From assembly GCF_024448895.1 (NCBI RefSeq), contig NZ_JAMOIC010000021.1:19095-83094 (forward strand): a DNA stretch of 64,000 nt. Reading direction: 5' to 3'. Below the pieces are notes generated by a model, which saw nothing but the letters and a program-made list of their open reading frames with translations, ran no database searches and was not told where the DNA came from. The stretch is from Stutzerimonas stutzeri (GTDB lineage: Bacteria > Pseudomonadota > Gammaproteobacteria > Pseudomonadales > Pseudomonadaceae). This document shows, piece by piece, positions 37,126-45,934 of the stretch; within the stretch, counting starts at the first letter, position 1; the number at the start of each line of letters is the position of its first letter. Made by a program: the position numbers and the translations under genes.

Positions 37126-38412
37126 TCAGGTATTCGGCGTGTGCAGCACCACGTTCTGTCGTGCCTGATCAGGCAGCGAGACCTTTGCAGAGCGCAGTGC
37201 GGCGATCAGGCTCTTGCGGACCTCGGAGGCGGTGGCGACAAAATCCGAGCGCCGCGAATCGCACCAGAACTGCACGTCGAAGACCAGATGTGTTTCACCC
37301 AGGTCGGCGAGGCGCACCGAAGCCTCAGGCGTGCCCAATACACCGCTGGTGCGCTGGGCTGCGTCGCGCATCAAGATGCTGATCGCCTCGATATCAACGT
37401 CATAACCCAGCGTGCAGACCACCTTGCCGCGCCGGACCGGCGCCGCCGTGTTGTTGGTGACCCGCGAGGTGAAAGTCTCGGCATTGGGGACCAATACGCG
37501 ACGGCCATCGTAGGTTCGGATTTGCGTTGCCCGTAGTTCGATGCGTTCGACGCTGCCTTCGGTTTCACCAATGATGATCTGATCACCCAGCTGAAAGGGG
37601 CGCAGCGTCAGGATCAGCAATCCGCTAACGAAGTTAGAAAGGATGTCCTTGAGTGCGAAACCCAGTGCCAGGCTGGTCAAACCGAGGCCGGTGGCCAGGG
37701 TGCCGGGCTCCAGGCCGAAGGCGCTAGCAGCAACGATTAGCCCGATCAGCCAGACGGCGTAATAGCTAACTTGGCGTACCAGGTTTTCTACGGTCAGGTC
37801 GTTCCCCAACCGGCTAACGATGGCTCTCAACAATGCGCGCACCGCAGTGGCCAGGCCCCAGAACAACAGCAGAACCAGCAGCGCGGCGAGTATCCGCGGA
37901 ATGATGTTTATGGCTGATTCGAGCAGTCTGGCGAAAGCCGTTTCGACACTCGACTGCACCGAGGTGACGAAGCGGCCGCGATCCGACTCGCGGCGCTTCA
38001 CAGCGGTGACCAGCGCCCGATCGATCACCGCGGCCCACTCGCGAGCGAGCCGCTCGATGGGCTGGCCGTTGGCCTCGGCATCGGCCGGGGCCACGACCAG
38101 TAACGGGCGCCCGGCCACACTGATCTGCAGGCTTGCGTCCTCGGTTTCGGCCGGGGCGATGCGCGCACGGGTGATGCCCTGAGGAGTTTCCAGCACCGCC
38201 GCCAGCTGCCGTTCGATCTGCCGTGCTCGCGGTCGGGGCTCAAGTTCTTCACTCGGGCCGATACGGAACAGCGCGCGACCATCCAGGCGCACCGTGGCGA
38301 CGCCTTCCTGTGCGGAGACATTCAGGCAAGGGACCATCAACACGCAGATAAGCGCAACTAGCGCAAAGGGGCGCCAGTTAATGCGAGAGATGTTCATGAG
38401 TCGAGCGATCAT
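37126..38412 (-). CDS. MscS-family mechanosensitive channel
   Basis: Opens under membrane tension to release solutes. The 428-residue protein has an N-terminal signal sequence (about 1-40), a periplasmic region (about 40-165), several membrane helices (about 170-280) and the MscS pore and beta domain: GLGLTSLALGFALKDILSNFVSGLLIL, FQLGDQIIIGETEGSVERIELRATQIRTYDGRRVLVPNAE. The start is uncertain: ATG 38412 is about 10 nt from GGAAG, while 38421 is too close. Length and extra domain place it among small MscK/YbdG-like or 'YnaI-size' members, not minimal MscS. Confidence 0.9.
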   Translation of the reverse strand: MIARLMNISRINWRPFALVALICVLMVPCLNVSAQEGVATVRLDGRALFRIGPSEELEPRPRARQIERQLAAVLETPQGITRARIAPAETEDASLQISVAGRPLLVVAPADAEANGQPIERLAREWAAVIDRALVTAVKRRESDRGRFVTSVQSSVETAFARLLESAINIIPRILAALLVLLLFWGLATAVRALLRAIVSRLGNDLTVENLVRQVSYYAVWLIGLIVAASAFGLEPGTLATGLGLTSLALGFALKDILSNFVSGLLILTLRPFQLGDQIIIGETEGSVERIELRATQIRTYDGRRVLVPNAETFTSRVTNNTAAPVRRGKVVCTLGYDVDIEAISILMRDAAQRTSGVLGTPEASVRLADLGETHLVFDVQFWCDSRRSDFVATASEVRKSLIAALRSAKVSLPDQARQNVVLHTPNT

Positions 38413-38541
38413 CGCGTGCATGCTTCCAGTGAACGCGGCAGCCGGAAACGAACAGGCCGCCATGGTAGTAGCGGCCTGACGATGAAACTGTGCAACAAGC
38501 GGCTGTGCGTACCGAATGGCCGTGGTTGCTGTGCGCTTGAG

Positions 38542-38628
38542 TCAGAATACCAGCATGAACAGGCCGATCACGACCAGCAGACCAATAAGAAAAATGATGC
38601 CAATAGTGCTGCCCAGAAACTTCAGCAT
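38542..38628 (-). CDS. 28-residue hydrophobic membrane peptide
   Basis: A very short gene: AAGGAG nine bases before ATG 38628, 28 codons, TGA at 38542-38544. The product begins MLKFLGSTIGII and is one continuous hydrophobic helix of Leu, Ile, Val, Gly and Phe, with only one charged residue (Lys3). It would span the inner membrane once. Size and composition resemble type I toxin peptides or small transporter-accessory peptides, but no antisense RNA is evident. It lies between the MscS gene and a TauE/SafE gene, all on the minus strand. Confidence 0.6.
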   Translation of the reverse strand: MLKFLGSTIGIIFLIGLLVVIGLFMLVF

Positions 38629-38758
38629 GAGGATGACTCCTTCGCAATGGGTTCACTAAATCCGACTGAACAAGCCATGGATCGTTCAGCGAAAATTTGA
38701 AGGTCGGCGTGCGAGGGGGGCGGTGCGGCAGGGTGCTTCGGTAGCACCGGGGCCTTGC

Positions 38759-39493
38759 TCAGAGGTTCTTCCAGATCAGTTGAAGTCCAGCGATGAACAT
38801 GCCCAGACGCGCAATCCGATAGAACCAGGTGTGATCAATGCGCTTGTGTAACCAGAGTCCCGCCCAGACGCCAAACGGCACCACCGGCGCCAGCATCAGG
38901 CTGAGCAGCAGATTTTCGCGGTTGAACTGGCCGAGCGCTGCATAGGGGATGAGCTTGATGGCGTTGGTCATCAGGAAGAAAAGGTTGATGGTGGCCACAT
39001 AACGCAGCTTGTCCAGCTGTTGTGGCAGCAGGTGCATCATGATTGGCGGGCCGCCGGCATGAGCGACGAAGCTGGTGAATCCTGCGATGGACGAGAGCAC
39101 CGTGCCGCGCCCGCGCTGCAGAGGCCGCGGATTGTCGTTGCGCGAGAACAGTCCGAGCAGTACGAAGCCCACGGCGATGGCGCCCATCATCAGGCCAATC
39201 ATGCGCTCATCGAGCATGCCGAAGGTCAGTGAGCCCAGCGCGATGCCGATCAGCGCGCCGGGCATCATGACCTTGAGGTTGGCAACGTCCCAGCGACCGA
39301 CGTAGGCCTTGAGGCCGACGACATCGGCCAGGCAGAGAATGGGCAGCATCACCGCGGCGGCCTGTTTCGGGGAGATGGCGAGCGCCAGCAGCGGCACGGC
39401 GATGCCTCCGAGCGCGCCACCGAAGCCGCCTTTGGACAGGCCGGTCAGAAAGATCGCTGGCAGGGCGAACAGGAAAAAGTCGGATAGGGTCAT
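38759..39493 (-). CDS. TauE/SafE family sulfite/anion exporter-like membrane protein
   Basis: A 244-residue inner-membrane protein with about eight hydrophobic segments and the two-repeat pattern of the TauE/SafE (DUF81) family: GLSKGGFGGALGGIAVPLLAL near the N-terminus and GFTSFVAHAGGPPIMMHLLP in the second half. Members have been linked to export or uptake of sulfite, sulfoacetate and other small anions; the substrate here is unknown. ATG 39493 has no clear Shine-Dalgarno sequence, but no better start exists. No sulfur genes are nearby. Confidence 0.9.
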   Translation of the reverse strand: MTLSDFFLFALPAIFLTGLSKGGFGGALGGIAVPLLALAISPKQAAAVMLPILCLADVVGLKAYVGRWDVANLKVMMPGALIGIALGSLTFGMLDERMIGLMMGAIAVGFVLLGLFSRNDNPRPLQRGRGTVLSSIAGFTSFVAHAGGPPIMMHLLPQQLDKLRYVATINLFFLMTNAIKLIPYAALGQFNRENLLLSLMLAPVVPFGVWAGLWLHKRIDHTWFYRIARLGMFIAGLQLIWKNL

Positions 39494-39646
39494 GAAGGAG
39501 AGTCGGCGCGTTCGGCTTCGGCGCGCATCATCGCACCTTTAGCGTTATCCGCAGAACAGGCGCATTTACCTGGTTGCGCACGATGGGAATGGATCGCTCG
39601 GCGCGCGTCGTGGTCAGCATGACTAATCGCAAACCAATGGTGACGC

Positions 39647-40546
39647 ATGACCGCTTTCAATCCGATTCGAGATCCGGCCGTGCCTGAAGTGCGCCAGACT
39701 TCCCGGCTGGCAACCGCAGCGCTGCTGACCGTTACGATGACCGCCGCAGCTCAGGCGCAGACCCAGGAACCGCCTGAACTGGAGAGCTTGATCAATGAGT
39801 TCCGCGAGGCGACCGAAGCCTGCGGCGGCGGCGAAGGCAGTTCCGTCGGCCCTCTAGCGCCTAATGAGGCACTGGCCCTGCCGCCGGCCACCAGCGGGGC
39901 GCAGCTGCAACAGGCGTTGCAGGCATCCGGTTACCGGCCTTCCAAATTACAGGCGATCTCGGTGTCCGGCCCAGGCAGTGCGCAAAGCGCCATGCAAGCC
40001 CTCAAACAGCGCTATTGCACAGAGCTGCGTAGCCAGCATTTCGCCGAGATCGGCGTTTCGCGAGCCGGCAACACCTGGCAAGTCCTGCTCGCAAAGCCGC
40101 TGCTCGCGCCGGATCTGGGTGACTGGCAACAGGTGGGACGAGACATTCTGGAACGGGTCAACGACGTGCGGGCGAAGCCGCGCAGCTGTGGCAAGGAGTC
40201 CTTCGAGGCCGCACAGGCGCTGAGCTGGAAAGCCGAGCTGGGCAAAACTGCTCTGGCCCATAGCAAGGACATGGCGGAGAAAGACTACTTCAGCCATCAG
40301 GGACGGGACGGTAGCCAGGTCAGTGATCGAGCCAGTCGCGCTGGCTACGGCTGGCAGCGGATCGGTGAAAACATTGCGGCGGGGCAGGGGTCGGCTGAAC
40401 AGGTCATGGCCGGCTGGCTTGCCAGTCCGGGCCACTGCAAGAACATCATGAATCCGGACTTCACCGAAATGGGTGCGGCCTACGCCACCAATCCCGAGAG
40501 CACGGCGACCAGTTACTGGACGCAGGTGTTCGGCACCCCGCGTTAA
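39647..40546 (+). CDS. secreted CAP/SCP-domain protein
   Basis: A 299-residue protein with a longer N-terminal leader (hydrophobic segment about 22-38, ending AAAQAQ) that should be exported. The middle (about 40-165) has no family I recognise. The C-terminal CAP domain (about 172-297) shows DILERVNDVRAKPRSCG, LAHSKDMAEKDYFSHQGRDG, IGENIAAGQG and WLASPGHCKNIMNPDF, with the cavity histidines present. Bacterial CAP proteins are secreted and poorly characterised. It is monocistronic, convergent with the STAS-like gene 13 bp away. Confidence 0.88.
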   Translation: MTAFNPIRDPAVPEVRQTSRLATAALLTVTMTAAAQAQTQEPPELESLINEFREATEACGGGEGSSVGPLAPNEALALPPATSGAQLQQALQASGYRPSKLQAISVSGPGSAQSAMQALKQRYCTELRSQHFAEIGVSRAGNTWQVLLAKPLLAPDLGDWQQVGRDILERVNDVRAKPRSCGKESFEAAQALSWKAELGKTALAHSKDMAEKDYFSHQGRDGSQVSDRASRAGYGWQRIGENIAAGQGSAEQVMAGWLASPGHCKNIMNPDFTEMGAAYATNPESTATSYWTQVFGTPR

Positions 40547-40559
40547 CAGCTAGGGTTGC

Positions 40560-40931
40560 CTACAGGGTCGTCTCCAGCCAGTTGTGCGCCTCGGTGCCCT
40601 GATGTTCGTCGAAGGCTTTGATCGTCAGCCCCGGGATCAGCGCACCTTCTATCTCGCTAGCCTTGCGCACCCAATCCTTCGCGCAGACGACGGCGCAGCG
40701 ATCGAAGCGGCGTATGAAGCGGAACAGCTGCGGCATCCGCGAAAGCTCAACGCCGACCGCGCCGAGCGTGGGCAGGTCGAAGTCACCGACGCGAAAGAGC
40801 ATTTGCCCGTGGCTGATGCCATCGGACTTTCTCATCAGCTCGTCGAGCGCGAAGTGCATCTCGCTGCTGTCGAGCTTGCCGGAGAAGTCCACGTCGATAC
40901 GATTGTCGCCAATTCGAGATACATGAAACAT
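40560..40931 (-). CDS. SpoIIAA-like (STAS/SEC14-type) protein
   Basis: A 123-residue soluble protein that fits the SpoIIAA-like family: a strand-rich start (FHVSRIGDNRIDVDFSGKLDS), helix MHFALDELMRKS, central strand GQMLFRVGDFDLP, RRFDRCAVVCAKDWV and IKAFDEHQGTEAHNWL at the C-terminus. Such proteins have a STAS-like fold with a lipid-type cavity; their role is unclear. GAGGA precedes ATG 40931. It faces the chemoreceptor gene across about 298 bp, which contains a possible ANR box. Confidence 0.82.
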   Translation of the reverse strand: MFHVSRIGDNRIDVDFSGKLDSSEMHFALDELMRKSDGISHGQMLFRVGDFDLPTLGAVGVELSRMPQLFRFIRRFDRCAVVCAKDWVRKASEIEGALIPGLTIKAFDEHQGTEAHNWLETTL

Positions 40932-41042
40932 GACGGGTTCCTCGGTTGATTTCGGGATGAGCGGTTAGCGCTACTCATAGCTGACCATAGCCGCTGGATC
41001 AGGTTCGGGCTGGTCAAATAGGCTGTCCGGTATGCGTTTTCG

Positions 41043-41056
41043 TTGATCTGGATCAG
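41043..41056. promoter_or_regulatory. possible ANR/FNR (DNR) box
   Basis: TTGATCTGGATCAG matches the TTGAT-N4-ATCAA consensus at nine of ten specified positions. It lies about 174 bp upstream of the PilJ-type chemoreceptor start. A TTGTAT at 41085-41090 could be the -10, placing the box near -46, slightly further than the usual -41.5. It also lies upstream of the divergent STAS-like gene. Consensus match only. Confidence 0.45.
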
Positions 41057-41229
41057 TGTATTTTTCAGCGTTCGGTGAGTGGCTTTGTATACCTGAAACC
41101 CTTCTGCCATGCGGCTTCCAGAAAGATGACAAGTGGTATCAAGTTGCTCCGTTTGCCGCCGAGAAGAGGGGCAAGTGCGATGCCATCCCCTGATGGCAAC
41201 GCTTATTTCCCCTGTAGTTGGATACCTCC

Positions 41230-42825
41230 ATGACCAGCACTCTGGCGAACGTCATACAGTCCATTTTGCGTGGGCTGGGTCTGCGCACCATCAACCTGCA
41301 ATTCTTCTTTTCCTACAGCCTGATTTTTCTGTGCGCGGCGCTTACGGCCGGCGTGCTGTTCATGTCCTCCAAGGACGCCGGCCAGATCGACATGGCCGGT
41401 GCCCAGCGGATGCTCAGCCAGAAGATGATCAAAGAGGCGCTCCTGGCCGCAGAGGGCATCGGCGGCCCGGCTGAGGTGGACAAGACCATCGCCCGCTTCG
41501 AGCAATCGCACCGCCTGTTGCTCAATGGTGACCGCAGCCAGGGCATCGCACCGGTTGAGTTGGCCAGCGCCAAGCCGCACCTGCAGCGCGTGGACCAGAT
41601 CTGGCAGCGCTACCGTCCGGCAGTGCAGGCTCTGGCTGCCGGTCAGAACGCCGACCTCAAGGCGGTTGCGGTTGACGCCAATGACATCCTTGCCGCCTCC
41701 AACGAGGTGGTCTCGCTGATTTCCGCCGAGGCCAACCGCAGCGCCTCGCAGCAGCTCTGGGTGGCAATGGGTTCGACCCTGTGCATCCTGCTGCTGGTCA
41801 TCCTTGGACGGATCGCCGGGATGAACTGGCTGATGCTGCAGGTCGACGAACTGCGCGCCCGGCTGGAAAGGGTCAGCCAGGGCGACTTCTCCGCCCCGCT
41901 GCAAGTGCGTCATGCCGACGATGAAATGGGCATGATCACCCTGGCCTACAACCGGCTGCTGGGCCAGGTCGGCGAGATGATTCGCGGTGTACGCCAGGCC
42001 GCTGGCGACGCGGACGACCAGTGTGTGCGTATGGCCGATCTGGCCGGCGACAGCGCCCGCAACGTCGAAGCACAGCAGGCCGAGATCGATCAGGTGGCGA
42101 CCGCCATGAATGAAATGCTCGCAACCTCTCAGGAAGTCGCGCGCAGCACCGTAGAAGCTGCCAACGCCGCGGACATTGCCGAGCAGGAAACCAATGCCGG
42201 CAGCGCCGTGATGAATGAGTCGGTCGGCGCTATCCGCACCCTCAGCGGTCATGTCGATGGGCTGTCCGATGTCATGCAGCACCTGGTGCGCGACAGTCAC
42301 GAGATCGGCAAGGTGCTCAATGTGATCAGTGGCATCGCCGAACAGACCAATCTGTTGGCACTGAACGCCGCTATCGAGGCAGCGCGGGCGGGCGAGCAGG
42401 GCCGGGGCTTCGCTGTGGTCGCTGACGAGGTTCGCAGCCTTGCCAGTCGCACCCAGAGCTCGGCCAAGGAAGTCAGCGTGCTGGTCGAACGCTTGCAGAG
42501 CCAGGCGACACGCGCCGGCGAGGCAATGGACGCATCCCGCACCAGCAGCACGCAAACCCTCGTTCAGATCGAAGCGGCGCAGCATGCGCTGGGTCAGATC
42601 GTCGGTGCGGTACAGACCATTCGCGGCATGACCAACCAGATCGCCACGGCTGCTGAAGAGCAGTCACAGGTCGCAGAAGACATGAATCAGTCGCTAACGC
42701 GCATCGCCCAGGTGGCCGATCAGGCAGCTGGGGCAACCCACGACACGGCCGCGTCCGGCAATACCATCATGCAAAGCATGAACGGACTCAAGGCGCTGAC
42801 GGGGCGTTTTCGTCTGGAGGCGTAA
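41230..42825 (+). CDS. methyl-accepting chemotaxis protein with PilJ-type sensor domain (McpN-like)
   Basis: A 531-residue chemoreceptor: TM1 at about 25-48, a short periplasmic PilJ/type IV-pili-MCP sensor domain (about 50-175) with the motif [17 protein letters not shown]2 at about 178-200, HAMP (about 200-255), and a cytoplasmic signalling domain with the hairpin tip [20 protein letters not shown] and [14 protein letters not shown]. There is no C-terminal CheR-docking pentapeptide. The AGxQRMLSQ helix is the ligand helix (P-box) of nitrate sensors such as NarX and P. aeruginosa McpN, so nitrate is the best candidate ligand. ATG 41230 is used; the upstream TTG 41218 is less likely. Confidence 0.9.
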   Translation: MTSTLANVIQSILRGLGLRTINLQFFFSYSLIFLCAALTAGVLFMSSKDAGQIDMAGAQRMLSQKMIKEALLAAEGIGGPAEVDKTIARFEQSHRLLLNGDRSQGIAPVELASAKPHLQRVDQIWQRYRPAVQALAAGQNADLKAVAVDANDILAASNEVVSLISAEANRSASQQLWVAMGSTLCILLLVILGRIAGMNWLMLQVDELRARLERVSQGDFSAPLQVRHADDEMGMITLAYNRLLGQVGEMIRGVRQAAGDADDQCVRMADLAGDSARNVEAQQAEIDQVATAMNEMLATSQEVARSTVEAANAADIAEQETNAGSAVMNESVGAIRTLSGHVDGLSDVMQHLVRDSHEIGKVLNVISGIAEQTNLLALNAAIEAARAGEQGRGFAVVADEVRSLASRTQSSAKEVSVLVERLQSQATRAGEAMDASRTSSTQTLVQIEAAQHALGQIVGAVQTIRGMTNQIATAAEEQSQVAEDMNQSLTRIAQVADQAAGATHDTAASGNTIMQSMNGLKALTGRFRLEA

Positions 42826-42889
42826 CTGGATGAGGGCGGGGGTGTGGCTGAGCAGCTCACCACTCGCGGCTGGAGCAGCATAGTTGAAG

Positions 42890-42916
42890 AAAAGCCCCCG
42901 CACATGAAGTGCGGGG
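42890..42916 (-). terminator. intrinsic terminator of the parvulin gene
   Basis: On the minus strand CCCCGCAC (42909-42916) pairs with GTGCGGGG (42896-42903) around 5 nt, followed by GGC and four Ts. It lies 11 bp after the peptidyl-prolyl isomerase stop. Confidence 0.85.
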
Positions 42917-42926
42917 AGCGGGAAGA

Positions 42927-43208
42927 TCAGTCCTGGCGGCTGGTCACTTCCAGCAGGTGATAGCCGAACTGGGTCTTGACCGGGCCTTGCACTTCGTTAA
43001 GCGGGGCGCTGAACACGACAGTGTCGAATTCCTTGACCATCTGGCCGGGGCCGAACGAACCCAGGTCGCCGCCCTGACGGCTGGACGGGCAGGTGGAATT
43101 GTCCTTGGCAACCTGAGCGAAATCGGCGCCGCCTTCGATGGCAGCTTTCAGCTCGGTGCACTTTTCTTCAGTGGGAACCAGGATGTGGCGGGCAGTGGCT
43201 CGGGCCAT
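42927..43208 (-). CDS. ppiC: parvulin-type peptidyl-prolyl cis-trans isomerase (PpiC)
   Basis: A 93-residue single-domain cytoplasmic parvulin that catalyses proline isomerisation. Visible features are ARHILVPTEEKC at the start, FAQVAKDNSTCPSSRQGGDLG, FGPGQMVKEFD and the end FGYHLLEVTSR, i.e. the complete rotamase fold with the two histidines and the active-site Cys. Length equals E. coli PpiC (93). GGAGT precedes ATG 43208. It is monocistronic with its own terminator. Confidence 0.95.
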   Translation of the reverse strand: MARATARHILVPTEEKCTELKAAIEGGADFAQVAKDNSTCPSSRQGGDLGSFGPGQMVKEFDTVVFSAPLNEVQGPVKTQFGYHLLEVTSRQD

Positions 43209-43388
43209 GGGGAGTTACTCCGTCTTGAGAAGTCGCTGAGCCTACCGTAATCGGCCCTTCATTCAAACGCTGTCGCCGTGCCTGCGACGGTGTTTGCGCT
43301 CGATCAGTGCCTCTGTGAATAGGTCGGCTCGCTGACACGCTCGCCCGCGCACACCACTCGAATCGACAAAGGACTCGGGTCTGGTGAG

Positions 43389-44357
43389 TTACTGCTCCCG
43401 TTCGGCTGACTGTTGCGGTGGCGATTTCTCCCGCAAAGCTGCCAGGCTACGGCTGTAGTCCTCGGCCCTGAGCGGCATGTAGCCGGTGAAATGCACCCAG
43501 TTCGGCAGGCCCTCCAAATAGTGCTGAACGAAGGCCTGGGTGATCGGCTTGCGTTGCAGACTCTGCTCGTTGATATAGAGGAACAGCGGGCGTGTCAGTG
43601 GCTTGTAGAGGCCCTCGCCGACCGTGGCCAGCGTCGGATAGACCGGCCCGCTGCCGTTGTCGACGGCGAGCAGTTTCAGTTCGTCCCAATGCCGGTGATA
43701 GGCGCCGATGCCAAAGAAGCCGAGCGCATCCGGCTCGGCGGCAATGCCTGCCGCCAGCTGTTCTTCGTCCTCGCTTGCCTCGTAGTCCTGACGGCTGCGA
43801 TGGGTCTCACCAACGATCTCGCGGGTGAATACGTCATAGGTGCCGGAATCCTGTCCGCGGCCAAACAACTTGATCGGGCGATCCGGCCAGTCGGCGCGGA
43901 TATCGTTCCAGTGAGTGATGCGACCCTCTGTTTTCGGCGCCCAGAGACGCTTCAGCTCGTCTAGGGTGATGTCGTTCGCCCAGCGATTGCTCGGGTGAAC
44001 GACCACGGCGATGGAATCCATGGCGATGGGAATCTGCCGATAGCTGATCCCGTTCTTCTTGCAGGCGGCCTGCTCCTCGGCATTGATCTCCCGCGAGGCA
44101 TCGTTGATGTCCGTCTCGCCTGCGCAGAAGCGGCGGAAACCGGCGGTGGTTCCTGAAAACTTTACGTCTATGGCAAGCCCGCGTCGGGCGCGCTGGAAGC
44201 GCCGCTGGGCTTCGCGCGAGAGCGGGTAGACGGTGCTGGAGCCGTCGATCAACAGGCCTTCGGAGGCTGGCTCATCGGCCCATGCGGGCGCGACCACCGC
44301 AATAGACAAGGTGATCGCGAGGCTCGCCAGCAGGCGCGGACCAGATAGGACAGGCAT
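43389..44357 (-). CDS. PstS-like periplasmic phosphate-binding protein
   Basis: A 322-residue exported protein of the PstS/PBP-like family. The signal peptide ends near AWA (about residue 27) and the phosphate-type loops are IDGSSTVYPLS, FSGTTAGFRRFCAGETDINDASR and GRGQDSGTYDVF. It ends with a hydrophilic tail. ATG 44357 is preceded by AGGA at good spacing. Unusually, no pstC, pstA or pstB follows; instead the gene is downstream of a coiled-coil gene and a sodium/phosphate symporter gene on the same strand. It may feed phosphate to, or sense it for, that symporter. Confidence 0.9.
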   Translation of the reverse strand: MPVLSGPRLLASLAITLSIAVVAPAWADEPASEGLLIDGSSTVYPLSREAQRRFQRARRGLAIDVKFSGTTAGFRRFCAGETDINDASREINAEEQAACKKNGISYRQIPIAMDSIAVVVHPSNRWANDITLDELKRLWAPKTEGRITHWNDIRADWPDRPIKLFGRGQDSGTYDVFTREIVGETHRSRQDYEASEDEEQLAAGIAAEPDALGFFGIGAYHRHWDELKLLAVDNGSGPVYPTLATVGEGLYKPLTRPLFLYINEQSLQRKPITQAFVQHYLEGLPNWVHFTGYMPLRAEDYSRSLAALREKSPPQQSAEREQ

Positions 44358-44414
44358 GCGGTATTCCTGTGTTTGGCTCAAGAGGATCGGCCCAAGGAGC
44401 TGGCTGAATGGCGC

Positions 44415-44642
44415 TCAGTGTTTGGCTTTCAGCCATTCCACTTTCAGGGAGTTCCAGAACAGCTGCAGGCTGTTGAAACGGGTGTCCACTGCGTTGATGT
44501 AGTCGTCCAGACGTTCGATTTCGCGGTGTTGAGCCTGTTGCTCCTGGGTGTCGATGCGTTCGAGCTGCGCTTCCAGCTCGTTGAGCGACTCACGCAGTTC
44601 ACGGATGCGATTCTCGGTCTGGATGCGGCGTTCGTTCTGCAT
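44415..44642 (-). CDS. 75-residue coiled-coil protein
   Basis: A very charged helical protein (RIQTENRIRELRESLNELEAQLERID...) with heptad spacing over about residues 5-55, then an amphipathic end NSLQLFWNSLKVEWLKAKH. No signal peptide. GGAG precedes ATG 44642, and it sits 18 bp after the sodium/phosphate symporter gene and 57 bp before the PstS-like gene, so it is very likely cotranscribed. Many NptA-type symporters carry a C-terminal PhoU-like helical domain; this short gene may replace that domain, but this is inference. Confidence 0.75.
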   Translation of the reverse strand: MQNERRIQTENRIRELRESLNELEAQLERIDTQEQQAQHREIERLDDYINAVDTRFNSLQLFWNSLKVEWLKAKH

Positions 44643-44660
44643 GGTGAGCTCCAGGTTGGG

Positions 44661-45824
44661 TCAGAGTTGGCTGCCGCCGATCAGCAGCAAGGGCAGGCCG
44701 AAGAACACCCCACCAATGTACGCGCCGACGTACAGCTTGCTGCGCTGTGCCAGGTCGGCCAGAAAGTTGGCGATGGCCGGTGGAACGCCGCGCAGAAACG
44801 GCAGCACGTAGATGATGGTGATACCGAACAGGTTGAACAGCAGGTGTACCAGTGCGATCTGCATGGCCAGTTCCGCCGTAGGTCCGGCAATGGCGGTAGC
44901 GGCCAGCAACGCCGTGACGCAGGTGCCAATGTTGGTACCTAGCGTGAAGGGGTATACCTGCTTGAGCGTGAACACGCCGGTACCCGCCAGCGGCACAATC
45001 AACGCAGTGGTGGTAGAGGAGGACTGCACCAGAACGGTGATGATGGCGCCTGACGCGATGCCCGACACCGGGCCCCGGCCGACGCTGGCGTGCATTACGT
45101 CCTTGGCACGCCCCACCATGACCTTGCGCAGCACCTTGCCGATGGCCTGCACCACGAAAAGGATCAGGCAGATACCGATCATGATCAGCGCGACGCCTGC
45201 CCATACCTTGCTCGGCAACCAGGCCACGCTGGCTTCCAGCAGGTCCGTAGCGGGCGTAAGCAGGGTAGACATGAAGTTCATGCTCTTCACGTCTACCTGG
45301 ACGCTGTCATGCACCAATAGACCAGCCAGGCCTTCCGACATGCGCTGCAGCGGATGGAACAGGAGCTCCAGCGGCAGCAGGATGGTCACCGCCGTGATGT
45401 TGAATGCGTCGTGCACGGTTGCCGCCGCAAAGGCACGATGAAACTCCTGACCGCTGCGGATATGCCCCAGGCTGACGATGGTGCTGGTGAGTGAGGTGCC
45501 GATGTTAGCGCCCATGATCAGAGGAATCGCCATGGGAATCGGCAGGCCGCCAGCGACCATACCGACGATGATCGATGTCACCGTGCTGGAGCTCTGAATC
45601 AGCGCAGTCGCCGCCAGCCCGATCATCAGCCCCACGAACGGATTGGTGGCGAAGGCGAAGAGTTCCTTGGCGTTGTCGCCAGTGGCGGCCTTGAAGCCAT
45701 CGCCGATGGCGCCAACCGCCGCCAGCAAAAGATAGATCAGGCTGACAACCACTAACCAGGACAGCCACTGGCTGGTCAGTGGCGTTGAGGATTTACCCTC
45801 CAGGGCACCGGTATCCGTCGTCAT
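44661..45824 (-). CDS. sodium/phosphate symporter (NptA/PNaS family)
   Basis: Inner-membrane Na+/Pi cotransporter of 387 residues with two inverted repeats, each with the signature QSSS (TALIQSSSTVTSIIVG at about 60-75 and VLVQSSSTTTALIVP at about 255-270). About eight to nine membrane segments are visible. It lacks the C-terminal PhoU-like domain of the longer bacterial members. ATG 45824 is used (GGAG eight bases before); the TTG at 45827 is rejected. It is the first gene of a symporter, coiled-coil, PstS-like operon. Confidence 0.92.
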   Translation of the reverse strand: MTTDTGALEGKSSTPLTSQWLSWLVVVSLIYLLLAAVGAIGDGFKAATGDNAKELFAFATNPFVGLMIGLAATALIQSSSTVTSIIVGMVAGGLPIPMAIPLIMGANIGTSLTSTIVSLGHIRSGQEFHRAFAAATVHDAFNITAVTILLPLELLFHPLQRMSEGLAGLLVHDSVQVDVKSMNFMSTLLTPATDLLEASVAWLPSKVWAGVALIMIGICLILFVVQAIGKVLRKVMVGRAKDVMHASVGRGPVSGIASGAIITVLVQSSSTTTALIVPLAGTGVFTLKQVYPFTLGTNIGTCVTALLAATAIAGPTAELAMQIALVHLLFNLFGITIIYVLPFLRGVPPAIANFLADLAQRSKLYVGAYIGGVFFGLPLLLIGGSQL

Positions 45825-45934
45825 CAAGGCTACTCCCGTGAGCGTCTAGTGGCTCGACGGTGGGCGCCAGTTGTGAAGACATCGTGACCGGAACGGCGGT
45901 GGGCGACGGGCGGCAGCTGCCGCCCGCGGCGGAA

